A DNA stretch of 64,000 nucleotides, taken from contig CM048839.1 in assembly GCA_026545765.1 (NCBI GenBank), positions 21,018,566 through 21,082,565 on the forward strand, in the 5' to 3' direction. The DNA comes from Plantago major (Eukaryota > Streptophyta > Magnoliopsida > Lamiales > Plantaginaceae). Below are positions 12,684 through 22,000 of this stretch, piece by piece. Under the pieces are notes generated by a model. That model was not told the DNA's origin. It did no database searches and saw nothing but the letters and a program-made list of their open reading frames with translations. A program made the translations under genes and the position numbers. The number at the start of each line of letters is the position of its first letter. Within the stretch, counting starts at the first letter, position 1.

Positions 12684-14325
12684 TCATGCACTTCCGTTGT
12701 CTTCCCTCGAGTTTTGTTGTTCGATATTAGCTGTTGACTCTTCCATTAGACATTTTCCAAACTCGTTTCCCTGGAGCATTTGTGCCTATAAAAGAACAAT
12801 TCCATTAGACAAATTTCCCACTTGAGTAAAATTACTTGGGTTATAATAGTGATCAAATGTACGGTAACATACATGTAGCAACATTGTCATGTTTGTATTG
12901 CTATGGTGGCCAGTTTTTCCACTTTGAGGATGGTAATTGAGTTGATTCACCTTCACAAATAAAAAAAAGTAATAAGATTGACAATTAACATGTCAGGCAT
13001 GGCACAACACGCGGTGATTATAAATTACTTATATACCTCCACCTGAGATTGAGGCAAATGCGAAGGACCTTGCCGATTAGAGAAATAAGTGGTGCCCCAA
13101 GGAATATGCGGTGAGCTCCAATAAGGATGGACATTATTCTATTTCATCCAAAACACAAGTTAAATATTTTTTTTAAAGAAAAACATGTTGATCAGAATTA
13201 ACAAAATAAAAACTCTATGTGAACCTGTGATACTTGTGAGAAAGAAAGCATGGGTGGATTCAATGATGTTCGAAGAGCAGCGGTCCCAGTTAAGTTGTAA
13301 TTACCAACATTCTCATTCTGCATAGATACATAATCATAATTGTAAGAGATGTTACACCAGATTACGTACAACAAACAACATACAAATTATTAAGTCCACA
13401 AACACCACAGTCTGTCTATGATGATCAACACCGACAAAGAGGCCAAACGGCCTATCTTCTTTGTTTTTTCTATATGTTGTATCAAAGCATACTACATCAC
13501 CAAAATACTCATAATCTGACATCATTTGCCCATCCGCCCAAAATATATTAGCAATCAGATCATCTTCGTCCACTTGAATGGCATTGAAAAAATTTGGATC
13601 CTGAGATTGCTTCAACTATAGATAATTGAGTAATCCCCCTGCATCTCCATCGTGCATCTGTATTGTTCTTTTTGACCGAAGATAGTTTTTAAGGTCTTCA
13701 AGAATGTATCCCACTTTCTCACGTCCGCCTACTTTTTGTGAAACATAGGTTAAACTGGCTTTCGGTGCTATTCCAGATTTGCTTATATTATCTATTTCAA
13801 CAGCTTGATGCGCATTTATTCTTCTGTGAGACCTTAATAGATGAGATTTTCTAGGACTAACTAGCTGATGTCCTTTGTGCTCTAAGACAAGCCCAGATAC
13901 TTCAAATTTACCCGTTGTACGTGCATTGATTGTCATATACGCACCACAATCTGTTCTTGTCTCTGGACGATGCGACTTATAATACACGTCTCGCTTATCT
14001 GGGCGTCTGAATCCTTCAGCAGAGCAACAAAATTTCCTGTAAACAATTGGATTTCCTGCCTTTGACGTTCTTCTAATGCTAAATCCCATAGCAGCACCAT
14101 AAGCATTATAAAAGTTATATGCGTCATCTTCGGTATCAAATTCCATACCAAGTATTGGAATCTTTGTTTCAGAGTTTGTGGGAGCATCACCTTCCTCAAC
14201 ATTCTTTTCATTCTCAAGATCAATAAAATTATCTTCTTTTCCTTTATTTCCAGCCTGATTAAGAATAGATTTATCATCATCAATATCCAACGGAGCTACA
14301 TTTTCATCATCTTCAATGTCCATTC
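12684..14325 (-). pseudogene. FAR1/FRS-type transposase-derived gene, premature stop and deleted catalytic core
   Basis: The main exon has its ATG at 14323, after a TTTTCCAG acceptor. It encodes an acidic leader, then the FAR1 DNA-binding domain (EFDTEDDAYNFYNAYGAAMG, GFSIRRTSK, RTDCGAYMTI, HKGHQLVSPRKSHLLRSHR). It continues into the start of the MULE transposase domain: FFNAIQVDEDDLIANIFWAD, then DVVCFDTTYRKNK holding the first catalytic Asp, then FGLFVGVDHHRQTVVF. Two defects are visible: an in-frame TAG at 13616-13618 between LLNYL and LKQSQDP, and loss of everything after QTVVF, so the rest of the DDE core and the SWIM zinc finger are absent. Downstream, four exons (13317-13225, 13138-13043, 12950-12873, 12785-12684) keep GT-AG sites and lengths divisible by three, and end in TGA; they look like the original C-terminus. 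A 5' UTR exon ending at 14940 lies in or near the right TIR. Confidence 0.85.
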
Positions 14326-15011
14326 CTGGAAAATTAAGATAATATGGTAGTAGTATTATATAGTAGTAAAACAATCATAGTAACAAGTAATTCCACACAT
14401 AATCATGACCATGTGTGCAGAACCATGAACTGTGATCCAGTGACCTTACACAATCTCACTAATTAGTTTTGTTAATTACAAGCTTAAACATACAAGCCCC
14501 ACCTTTTTGTCATTTAGCTGGAGAGGATAAAAGCCTGAACTCATGGGTTTTGTCGCAACTTATTATGCACCAGAAGAAAGAATTTAATAAAGTTCTATAT
14601 ATTAAACTTAACTAAAGACTTTATGGTTGTCCATAGCTACCGGTTATGATTAGATTGCATTGATAAGTATTATATAAGATTGTACACACTGTCCAGAAAA
14701 TCCTCTCCAAAGAACCTAAACAGGTTATAGTTTGAGCTGAGAACTCCATCCTGCAAACTGATTTAGGCTATAAAATCCTAGTAGCATATTAACACCAGAT
14801 AAATAAAAGGTACAAACTACCAAAATCAGTATGAACTAATTATCATCATCATTATTAGTATATAAATAAAATCCATAAAGATTGCAAAAGCCTGATTTCA
14901 AACCAAAACAAAGCATATGAATTATATACCGTTTGGTGTTCTAGGGCTGTCCGGAATCTCGAAACTCAGTGCTGAGTCTATCACTGTGTTGGACGATAAC
15001 GTTGTTCCGGG

Positions 15012-15289
15012 AGTTGGAAGATGATGCAGCGGCCCGGGGCGGAGTAAGGTAACTTGGAGAAGACAGCCGTGGAAGAAGACGGCCTGGAGCTGTTCTCTTT
15101 TTTATTTTTTATGTTTCTATTCTTATTTTATTCTAATAATAGTTAATAATTGAATGGGTTAAGTTGTAAAAGTTGAAGAGATTTGGGCTTTTGGAGCTTA
15201 TGCTGTTGAAATGAGCTATTGCCACTTGTCTAATGGTTATTGGATCAAACAACATGTTGAATAGGGAATTGCATAGTAAATCTGAAGTG
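15012..15289 (-). repeat. MULE right terminal inverted repeat
   Basis: Inverted copy of the left end and likely site of the promoter and 5' UTR of the FRS-like gene. It ends at gaagtg (15284-15289), next to the 9-bp duplication. Confidence 0.88.
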
Positions 15290-15298
15290 ATCAAAAAC

Positions 15299-16461
15299 AA
15301 GAAAAAGGTCCTTGATATGCTCTTTAGCATCAATTTTTATGATCCACGATAAAGACCCGTGTAGAAAATATTCTCGGGGAAACATTATGGAAATTCAAGA
15401 AAATAGGTAAAAGAAAACTATGAAATATTCCATCCACCCCGATGGATTTACCCTATTTTAGAAGAAAATGTCCCATATCAATTTAAACAAATACATCGAT
15501 TAAAAAAAAACCAACACAAACCGCACGACAAGTTAAAAAAACACATTGTTTTCATGCGGAACCTGAGCTAAAATAATTTAAAAAAATGTAGACGAGCTAG
15601 CTAACAACTTTACATCCGTCAAAATAGGACCAACACGCCGCACTAATTGCATAAGCTTTGGCACTTTAAGGAGCTAACGACTTATTAAAAACTTCACTAC
15701 GTCTAGCCACCAAACCGTTGTCTATCCATGCACCAATTCCCACTCCCACACATTCATCTCTTGAGAGTGCATCTCAACATGTATACGAAACCAATCTGCA
15801 GAAACTGGAGTAAACTATCTCAATCTCAAGTTCCAATTTTCTTTTATGTCTGTCACAATCTCAATTTATTATACATTAAATGAAAAAACTAATCCTACTA
15901 TATTAAATATTCTTATAATGCCACGTCCTTAATTTGCGGGCCGAGGTCCGACCCTTTGGACCGACGCAGTTACTCATGAGTTGATCTCCAGGTGATATTC
16001 TGACCCTCAATGTACCAACACATATATTTTCTCTCGCACTTTGTCCACTTGTGCACGTACCGAACCCAAAAAACTGAAAGTGCGATCCGAACCAGTCCGG
16101 TCAGCTGTTTTTGAATCGGATTGCCAATTTTCAGATCCGATAATTTCACCCGTCACTGCTTCACGTTCATCGCCGCCATTGCCTGGCATCTCATCCCTAT
16201 GGCCGCATGCTCCGTCCCTTCGTCTGCACGAGTTTTGTAGCTCAATTGATTCATGAATCTGTTCTACTACAAGCTGATCTGGTCATGTACAAAGTGGATG
16301 AAAGTTGTTAGTTAATTCTAACAGTGGAAAACTCGAGAAATAGATCAGTTTGTCTTCCTTTCCTGTCTCCTCTTATTCGTTACCCCTCATGTTACTCCGA
16401 ACTTCATACATTTGCCATTTTTATCTGTACGACATAATTTCATAAATTATTAGAAAGGAAG
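15299..16461. other. Intergenic tract without recognised genes
   Basis: AT-rich sequence. A short open stretch at 16007-16256 is open on both strands but starts at non-ATG codons or lacks homology I recognise. No transposon ends were identified. Confidence 0.5.
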
Positions 16462-16462
16462 C

Positions 16463-16634
16463 TACTCCTTACCCAACAAATAATAAACAATATCAAATTT
16501 ACATTAAAATTACACATTTTGACACTAAAAATACACTTTTTTCCCACATTTTCTGTACTCTATTATTTTTTTACTTTCCACTTATAACTGCACGCCAACC
16601 GTAATGTCTAAAGTTCTTCGGGACGGAGGGAGTA
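16463..16634. mobile_element. Stowaway-like MITE
   Basis: Begins TA-CTCCTTACCC and ends gggacggagggag-TA, giving imperfect inverted ends of the CTCCCTCCGTCCC type and a TA duplication. Length about 168 bp, non-coding, AT-rich. Its interior resembles, in reverse, the element at 57209-57448 (shared words such as ttatttgttg and agtgtattttta). Confidence 0.6.
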
Positions 16635-16654
16635 GTAGATTAGATTGGTAATTA

Positions 16655-16988
16655 ATAAACCATATATATATCTTCCCTTTTACTTGCCACACACGTCAAC
16701 ATCTCTCTCGGATGGTCGGTAAGTCAAGGCATTTAGACTGTAAATGCACACATTAGTTCGTCTGGATTTGACCGTAAACTCATCCGACGTAGCTCGAAAA
16801 CCAGGGTTATCACACCGGGTATTTGAGCTTGAAATCAAGCTTGCTCTGCAAGAGTTCCCCACAGCTTTATCTCTTGCACACTGAACTCCATCAACAGAAG
16901 GTACATTCAACTTGTAAATCCCATACTTATTAGTAGTTCTGTTGACTGAAAATGATATCTGTTCAGCTGTTCTTGGAGTGATTGCCTT
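16655..16988 (-). pseudogene. Truncated duplicate of Ole e 1-like exon 2
   Basis: 334 bp that I read as identical to 25318-25651, covering the last about 103 codons, the stop codon and 25 bp of 3' flank of the Ole e 1-like gene, in the same orientation. It starts at KAITPRTAEQ and ends DVDVCGK-stop. It lacks exon 1 (signal peptide, CDYC) and the first nine residues of exon 2 (VEVKIDCMF), so it cannot make a secreted protein. The 5' break coincides with the edge of the foldback element at 16989. No promoter and no substitutions were seen, so it is very recent or recently gene-converted. Confidence 0.9.
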
Positions 16989-17711
16989 TGACATAACAAA
17001 AAATTGAAATAACTCGTTTATACAAACACAAAAATATTAACATGCACGATTGAACAAAACAAAAATCAAAAAAATTGAAAATAAAAAAAGAAAAATTAAA
17101 TGTTTTAAAACTTTCTAGAAAAATGTTTCGTTTATACAAACAGAAAAACATTAACATACACAATTGAACAACAATCGATTTTTTTTAAATGAAAAAAATT
17201 AAATGTTTCTAAATATATACGAGTTACTTAAAAATAAATTTTAAAATCAAATTAATTCTTTTTGAATAAATGAAAAAAGTAAATATTAAAATCTAAAATA
17301 TAATTTTTCAAAACATTCAAAAAAATAAATACATGACAAAAGTAAAGTAAAGTTTTCAATTTGCAAAAAAAAAAAAAAAACAAAAGTAAAGTTCTCAATT
17401 TGCAAATTCAAAAAAAAAATTTTCAAAAAAAATTTATTTTGGCCGGGTTTTACAGGCCATATCATATGTGGTCGGTTCTTACAACCGGCCATTGGCCGGT
17501 CAATTTTTTTTCAAACCCGATCATTCTTCAAAAAAAATTCGATTGTTGTTCAATCGTGTATGTTAATGTTTTTGTATTTGTATAAACGAAACATTTAATT
17601 TTATGTTTCATTTTTGAATTTTTTTTATTGTTGTTTTTTTGTGTTCAATCGTGCATGTTAATCTTTTCGTGTTTGTATAAACGACTTATTTCGATTTTTC
17701 GTTATGTTTTA
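16989..17711. mobile_element. Foldback-type repeat with subterminal repeat units
   Basis: Inverted arms of about 190 bp (about 16989-17180 and 17520-17711) around an AT-rich centre. Each arm carries two variants of a 50-60 bp unit built on gttcaatcgtgcatgttaat followed by gtttgtataaacga. In the left arm the units are in reverse orientation, in the right arm forward. The right side continues after the nested element (from 18633) into a tail found also at 60235-60345; the left side stops abruptly at the Ole e 1 fragment. No ORF. Class unknown. Confidence 0.72.
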
Positions 17712-18184
17712 TTAATTTTAGGGTAAATTTCTTTTGGTACCCCTTAAATTTGATCCAATTTCATATTCAACCCCCGATTTGAAAGAATTACATTTTCTTC
17801 CAAAAAATGACCTATGTTTTTTTTTCTAATTACAGATGGGTTCAAAAGTCAAAGGGGATGCTGACATGGAGTTGTTTTTTGCTGATGTGGAGGGGAAACT
17901 TGAAGAAATTCACGAAAATGCTATTGAGTTTTTTTATTTTATACTTCTTTATTCTTTATCCCTATTTTCTTTTGTTTTTCCTTTTCCTTTTAATTTTCAA
18001 GGTTTGGAAAATTGCAATACAAGTCATCGGAAGAGATCAAATTCTCAACTGGCCACCCATTAATTTTCAAAAAAGTTCAAACAAGTCCCATTAACCAAAA
18101 TCGGACCAAGAGCGAGAGGATATCGAAGATGGACACTCCGGCGGAGGTGTAAGATGAGCTCGGGAGTCGGGAGATGTATAAAAG

Positions 18185-18332
18185 CTCCAAACGGAGCTGG
18201 ACGGAGCTATTTCCAGCTCCAATCGGAGCTGCAGACAGCTCCGCCAGAGCTGTCTGTACAGCTCGAAACGGAGCTCTAAATCAGCTCCGATTGGAGATGT
18301 TTCTACAGCTCCGTCCAGCTTCGTTTTGGGAG
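18185..18332. repeat. Imperfect hairpin of AGCTCC/GGAGCT words
   Basis: Arms of about 47-51 bp (18185-18231 and 18282-18332) pair with few mismatches around a 50-bp loop that is itself rich in the same palindromic words (ggagctgcagacagctcc). This is the fold-back core of the 912-bp element. Confidence 0.75.
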
Positions 18333-18361
18333 TCACCTCCAGCATATTCATCGGAGAAAAA

Positions 18362-18416
18362 ATAAAAGAAGAAAGGAGGAAGAAGAAGAAGAGGAGGAGG
18401 AGGAGGAGGAGGAGAT
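18362..18416. repeat. GAA/GAG microsatellite
   Basis: Run of AAGAAG then GAGGAGGAG units, inside the 912-bp element; on the minus strand it gives an artefactual Leu-rich ORF. Confidence 0.8.
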
Positions 18417-18641
18417 GGGTTATGTGCAATTTTACTTTTATTTTATTAAAGTTTTCAATTTCATTTTATTTTAGTTTTTTGTTATAGATTTGCTCCAAAA
18501 ATTTCCACCTGGGCAGAGAGAGAAACAACATGGTAGTGTTGGTCAACGGGAGGGTGGAATATGTAATTATTTCAAATTCGGGGACGAATCTGTTTCGGGG
18601 GCCAATTGCAGGGGGCCACATGTAATTTTCCCTTAATTTTA

Positions 18642-19012
18642 TAAGATTTTTTTATGAGTTACGGATATTTTAGTCAAGTTACAACTATTTTGTGTTGCGT
18701 TTAGCGAAACGGTATTACGTTTAACATTCATCAACAAAGGGGGACTTATGATTTTATGCAATTTACCCGAAATCCTGAAATTTACAGAAAAGCCCAAAAC
18801 GTTGAAAATCTTGTTGTACCTACCTACCGTCTTCTTCATGAGGCCGGTGAGCTGTCGTTACTTACCTGAATTAAGATTGAAGAAATTAAACTAAAATTAT
18901 TCGTTTGTTTCTTCTCCACAGTCGGTCGATCGATCGATTGATCAATGCTGTTTGTGACATTTGAAGATAATTTCAGTGATCGATTGTTACTGTAGTCCAT
19001 CTATCTCCATCC
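18642..19012. other. Tail of foldback family and ARP2 5' UTR
   Basis: The first about 100 bases match the tail at 60235-60345 (shared words ataagattttttt and tgttgcgttta). The remainder is upstream and 5' UTR sequence of ARP2, containing a short cgatcgatcgattgatc run. Confidence 0.6.
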
Positions 19013-22000
19013 ATGGACAACCGAAACGTCATCGTATGCGACAACGGAACTGGAGTAAGCACTTGCTTTCTTCTCAACTAGCTTGCTCAACACTTATCTT
19101 CCTCTTTTTTTTCTCCGTTGATCGATTTATCACCTTAATTTTCATCATTTCAGCTGCTTATAGTGTTATGTGCTAGTACATGCCTTTCTTTTCTATTGTA
19201 ATATCTCAATTATATTTCTCTTTAGCTTATTGTTAAGTTGATCCTACTTGTTTGATTAATCAATTGATACATGGATTAGATACTTAAATTTTTTACTCAT
19301 TTTTCATGGTGATTAGCCGTTTATGTGTGCATCTTGGAATGTAGGGATATATCAATTTCAAAAGGTGTTTTTTTTCCTTATCGTGGTTCATATGTTGATC
19401 CTGCGTATGAATGTCGTTGCTTATCTTATACTTTGTGTGAATGCAGTATGTCAAGTGTGGTTTTGCGGGTGAGAACTTCCCCACGTCAGTTTTCCCTTGC
19501 GTGGTTGGAAGACCTATGCTTCGTTATGAAGAATCTTTGATGGAACAGGAGTTAACGGTCCGTCGTCTTACTTTTCTTTGTTTCATCAGGTTGTTGATAT
19601 CCATTTGCTTACAATCTCTATCAAAACAAGATGTTGCTCTTTGCTGAAGAAGCATTTAGTATTAAGATAAACCTACTGCACTGTTTTCTTGTGATAATAT
19701 CTACTGAATAAAGAAGAAAACACTGAAGTAAGAATTTTACATTCTATAGTTTCAAATTGAAATCCAAATGAAAGATCATTAGTAATACACATAGGACATC
19801 TTCTTACGTATCAACTCAGCTCTTTTCTAGAACTGTTCTTAGAACCAGAGAACTTCAATTCAACACTGCACTTCCAATTTATGAGTTCAATGAAGATCCA
19901 AGATTGTCTTAAAATTATTTATTATCTCCAACTTTTCCTTCTTAAATGGGAAATTTGAACAGATTTTACTTCTGTCGACCATAGAATGAAGATTGATGGA
20001 TTTTGTTCTGCAGGATACTCTAGTTGGGGATGCTTGTTTAAAGTGGCGGCATCAATTGGATGTATCTTATCCTGTCAACAATGGTATTGTACAAAATTGG
20101 GATGATATGGGGCACATCTGGGACCATGCATTTTTTAGCGAACTTAAGGTTTCCTTCTTTTCATACCTCCCACCAGTTGTTATCATCAACAGTTTTGTTC
20201 AATTTGTATATATCTTAAATGTGTTACTCATTTATTCATTTTTCTGTCTGAAGATAGATCCTACAGAAAGTAAAATTTTGCTCACTGACCCGCCTTTGAA
20301 TCCTTCTAAAAACCGTGAGAAGATGGTGAGCTGAATCTTTCATGATATACTTTTCAGAGTTTCCCAAGTTGGATTGTATTACTGGCAGATAAAGAATTCA
20401 TCCTTAATACTTTGTGCAGGTTGAAATCATGTTTGAAAAATACAACTTTGCTGGGGTTTTCATCCAAATCCAAGCCGTTTTGACACTGTATGCACAAGGT
20501 GCTTAGTGAACTACAGTAAAAGAAAATTAATATGAAAATATGTAGTGAATGTAAAAAAAACGGTTGAGTGCTGTTTATTACTGCCTCCACCCTGTTGGAT
20601 TGTGTATGTAATATGTTTATTATGGATCGGTTTTAGGAGGTTTGTAGTATTTACTTGTGTCAATTGGTTTAGTGGTAGGACCCACTAATAAAGATACGGA
20701 TAAAAGTTTGCCGAAAATGCAAACGTATAGAATCCGACGGGACAGACAAAAATGGAATGCGTATAGAATCCAATAGGATGGATAGGTCTTTACCCCCTCC
20801 GTTCTAAAATCCAAGACCTCTACCCATTCATGGATATCAGATGAACATTAACAAGATTTTGAAAAAAAAACTCTTATATTTTGGAGCAGGGAGTACTCTG
20901 CTCTTGTGACTGATGATTCAAACTGAACTGAGACAAAGAGTATTCTCCTTATGTATCTTAATGATTTCAGGTTTGCTGACAGGACTAGTCATCGACTCTG
21001 GCGATGGAGTCACTCATGTGGTAAGATTATAACCTCTATGTGCTGTCTGATTTTGTGGAGTAGGTGATCTGTATTTACTTGATTGTGCTTAGTTGCTCAA
21101 AGGTCTGTAATTACATACTCAAAGACGTGGAAAAAAGAAGGCTATCTTATAAAGATAACCAACGCTTTTGATTAACTTTCATATAACACACCTCATTTAC
21201 TTGTTCTCTGTTTTACATTCATAGAAAGACCAGCCGTATGTTCCTTTTATGTGTTTCAATGAAATCATTGCATGGACACCTAGTTTAGTCTTGAATATTG
21301 TGGTATCAGATACTTTTTGATGGCTTATCTTAGGAGATAATACCTGTCCACTTTCTTATCTTGCACTGAGAAGCAGCTCATTGCTCGTGTTTGGAACATA
21401 CAAATTTACCAGATTACATTATTTTATTTTGCTTTTGTTGTATTTCTGAAAACTTTCCTGGTGTAATTTAAGCTAGTAATAGAAGTGTCATTTGGACATG
21501 TACTGTCTTGGCTAGGCCATAAACCAGGGAAATGGTTGGTTCATCTGTATTTCTGCATATCTAAATGACTAAAGTGATCCTGGATTGAGGGCCAATATTA
21601 AGATTGTATTTGGTGGTTGTGATGTATAGAATATCTTTTCCAGGTTCCAGTGGTAGATGGATATTCATTCCCTCATCTTACCAAGAGAATGAATGTAGCT
21701 GGACGCCACATAACATCATATCTGGTTGATTTGCTTATGAGAAGAGGGTGAGTGTTTGGTGTCCTAGAACTTTAAAATTCACTCGATGCATATGTTTGCT
21801 ATCTAGAATGTTTTAGTTCTGCACTAATGCATGTGCTTTGCCCCTGAAGGTATGCAATGAATAGAACTGCCGACTTTGAGACTGTCAGGAGTATCAAAGA
21901 GAAGCTTTGCTACATAAGGTGAAGTATCTTATTTGCCTTGCATTGCAATTAACCATCTAGTTAATACTTTACCTCTTTCTACAGTTATGATTACAAAAGG

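Larger units (their letters stand above)
11307..15298. mobile_element. Mutator-like element (MULE) with long TIRs and 9-bp target duplication
   Basis: The element runs about 11316-15289 (3.97 kb). Its ends are inverted repeats of about 270 bp (left 11316 to about 11587, right about 15012 to 15289), alike along their length apart from scattered substitutions and small indels. Immediately outside, the left flank reads atcgaaaac (11307-11315) and the right flank atcaaaaac (15290-15298): a 9-bp duplication with one mismatch, as expected of Mutator-type transposition. Inside are a broken FAR1/FRS-type gene on the minus strand and a small plus-strand transcription unit. Each starts in or next to a TIR and points inward, the arrangement known from MuDR. 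The mismatch in the duplication and the TIR divergence mark an old insertion. Confidence 0.88.
17712..18641. mobile_element. 912-bp non-autonomous element with perfect 9-bp TSD (MULE-like)
   Basis: The element is 17721-18632, flanked on both sides by ttaatttta (17712-17720 and 18633-18641). Imperfect inverted ends: left gggtaaatttcttttgg, and the right end in reverse reads gggaaaattacatgtgg. The 9-bp duplication suggests Mutator-type transposition. It sits inside the tail of the foldback repeat, which resumes directly after it. Contents: a short ORF from 17836 (MGSKVKGDADMELFF, no family recognised), a large hairpin of AGCTCC words at 18185-18332, and a GAA/GAG microsatellite at about 18362-18416. 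Confidence 0.78.

Noticed and set aside
16041..16256. 71-codon plus-strand frame before the MITE
   Set aside because: No family recognised, non-ATG start, and the opposite strand is equally open.
17836..18063. ORF in the 912-bp element that starts MGSKVKGDADMELFF
   Set aside because: Not called as a gene: it runs into AT-rich low-complexity sequence and nothing in it is recognisable; mentioned only as content of the element.
18091..18429. 112-codon Leu/Ser-rich minus-strand frame
   Set aside because: It is the reverse reading of the GAA/GAG microsatellite and the hairpin of a non-autonomous element.
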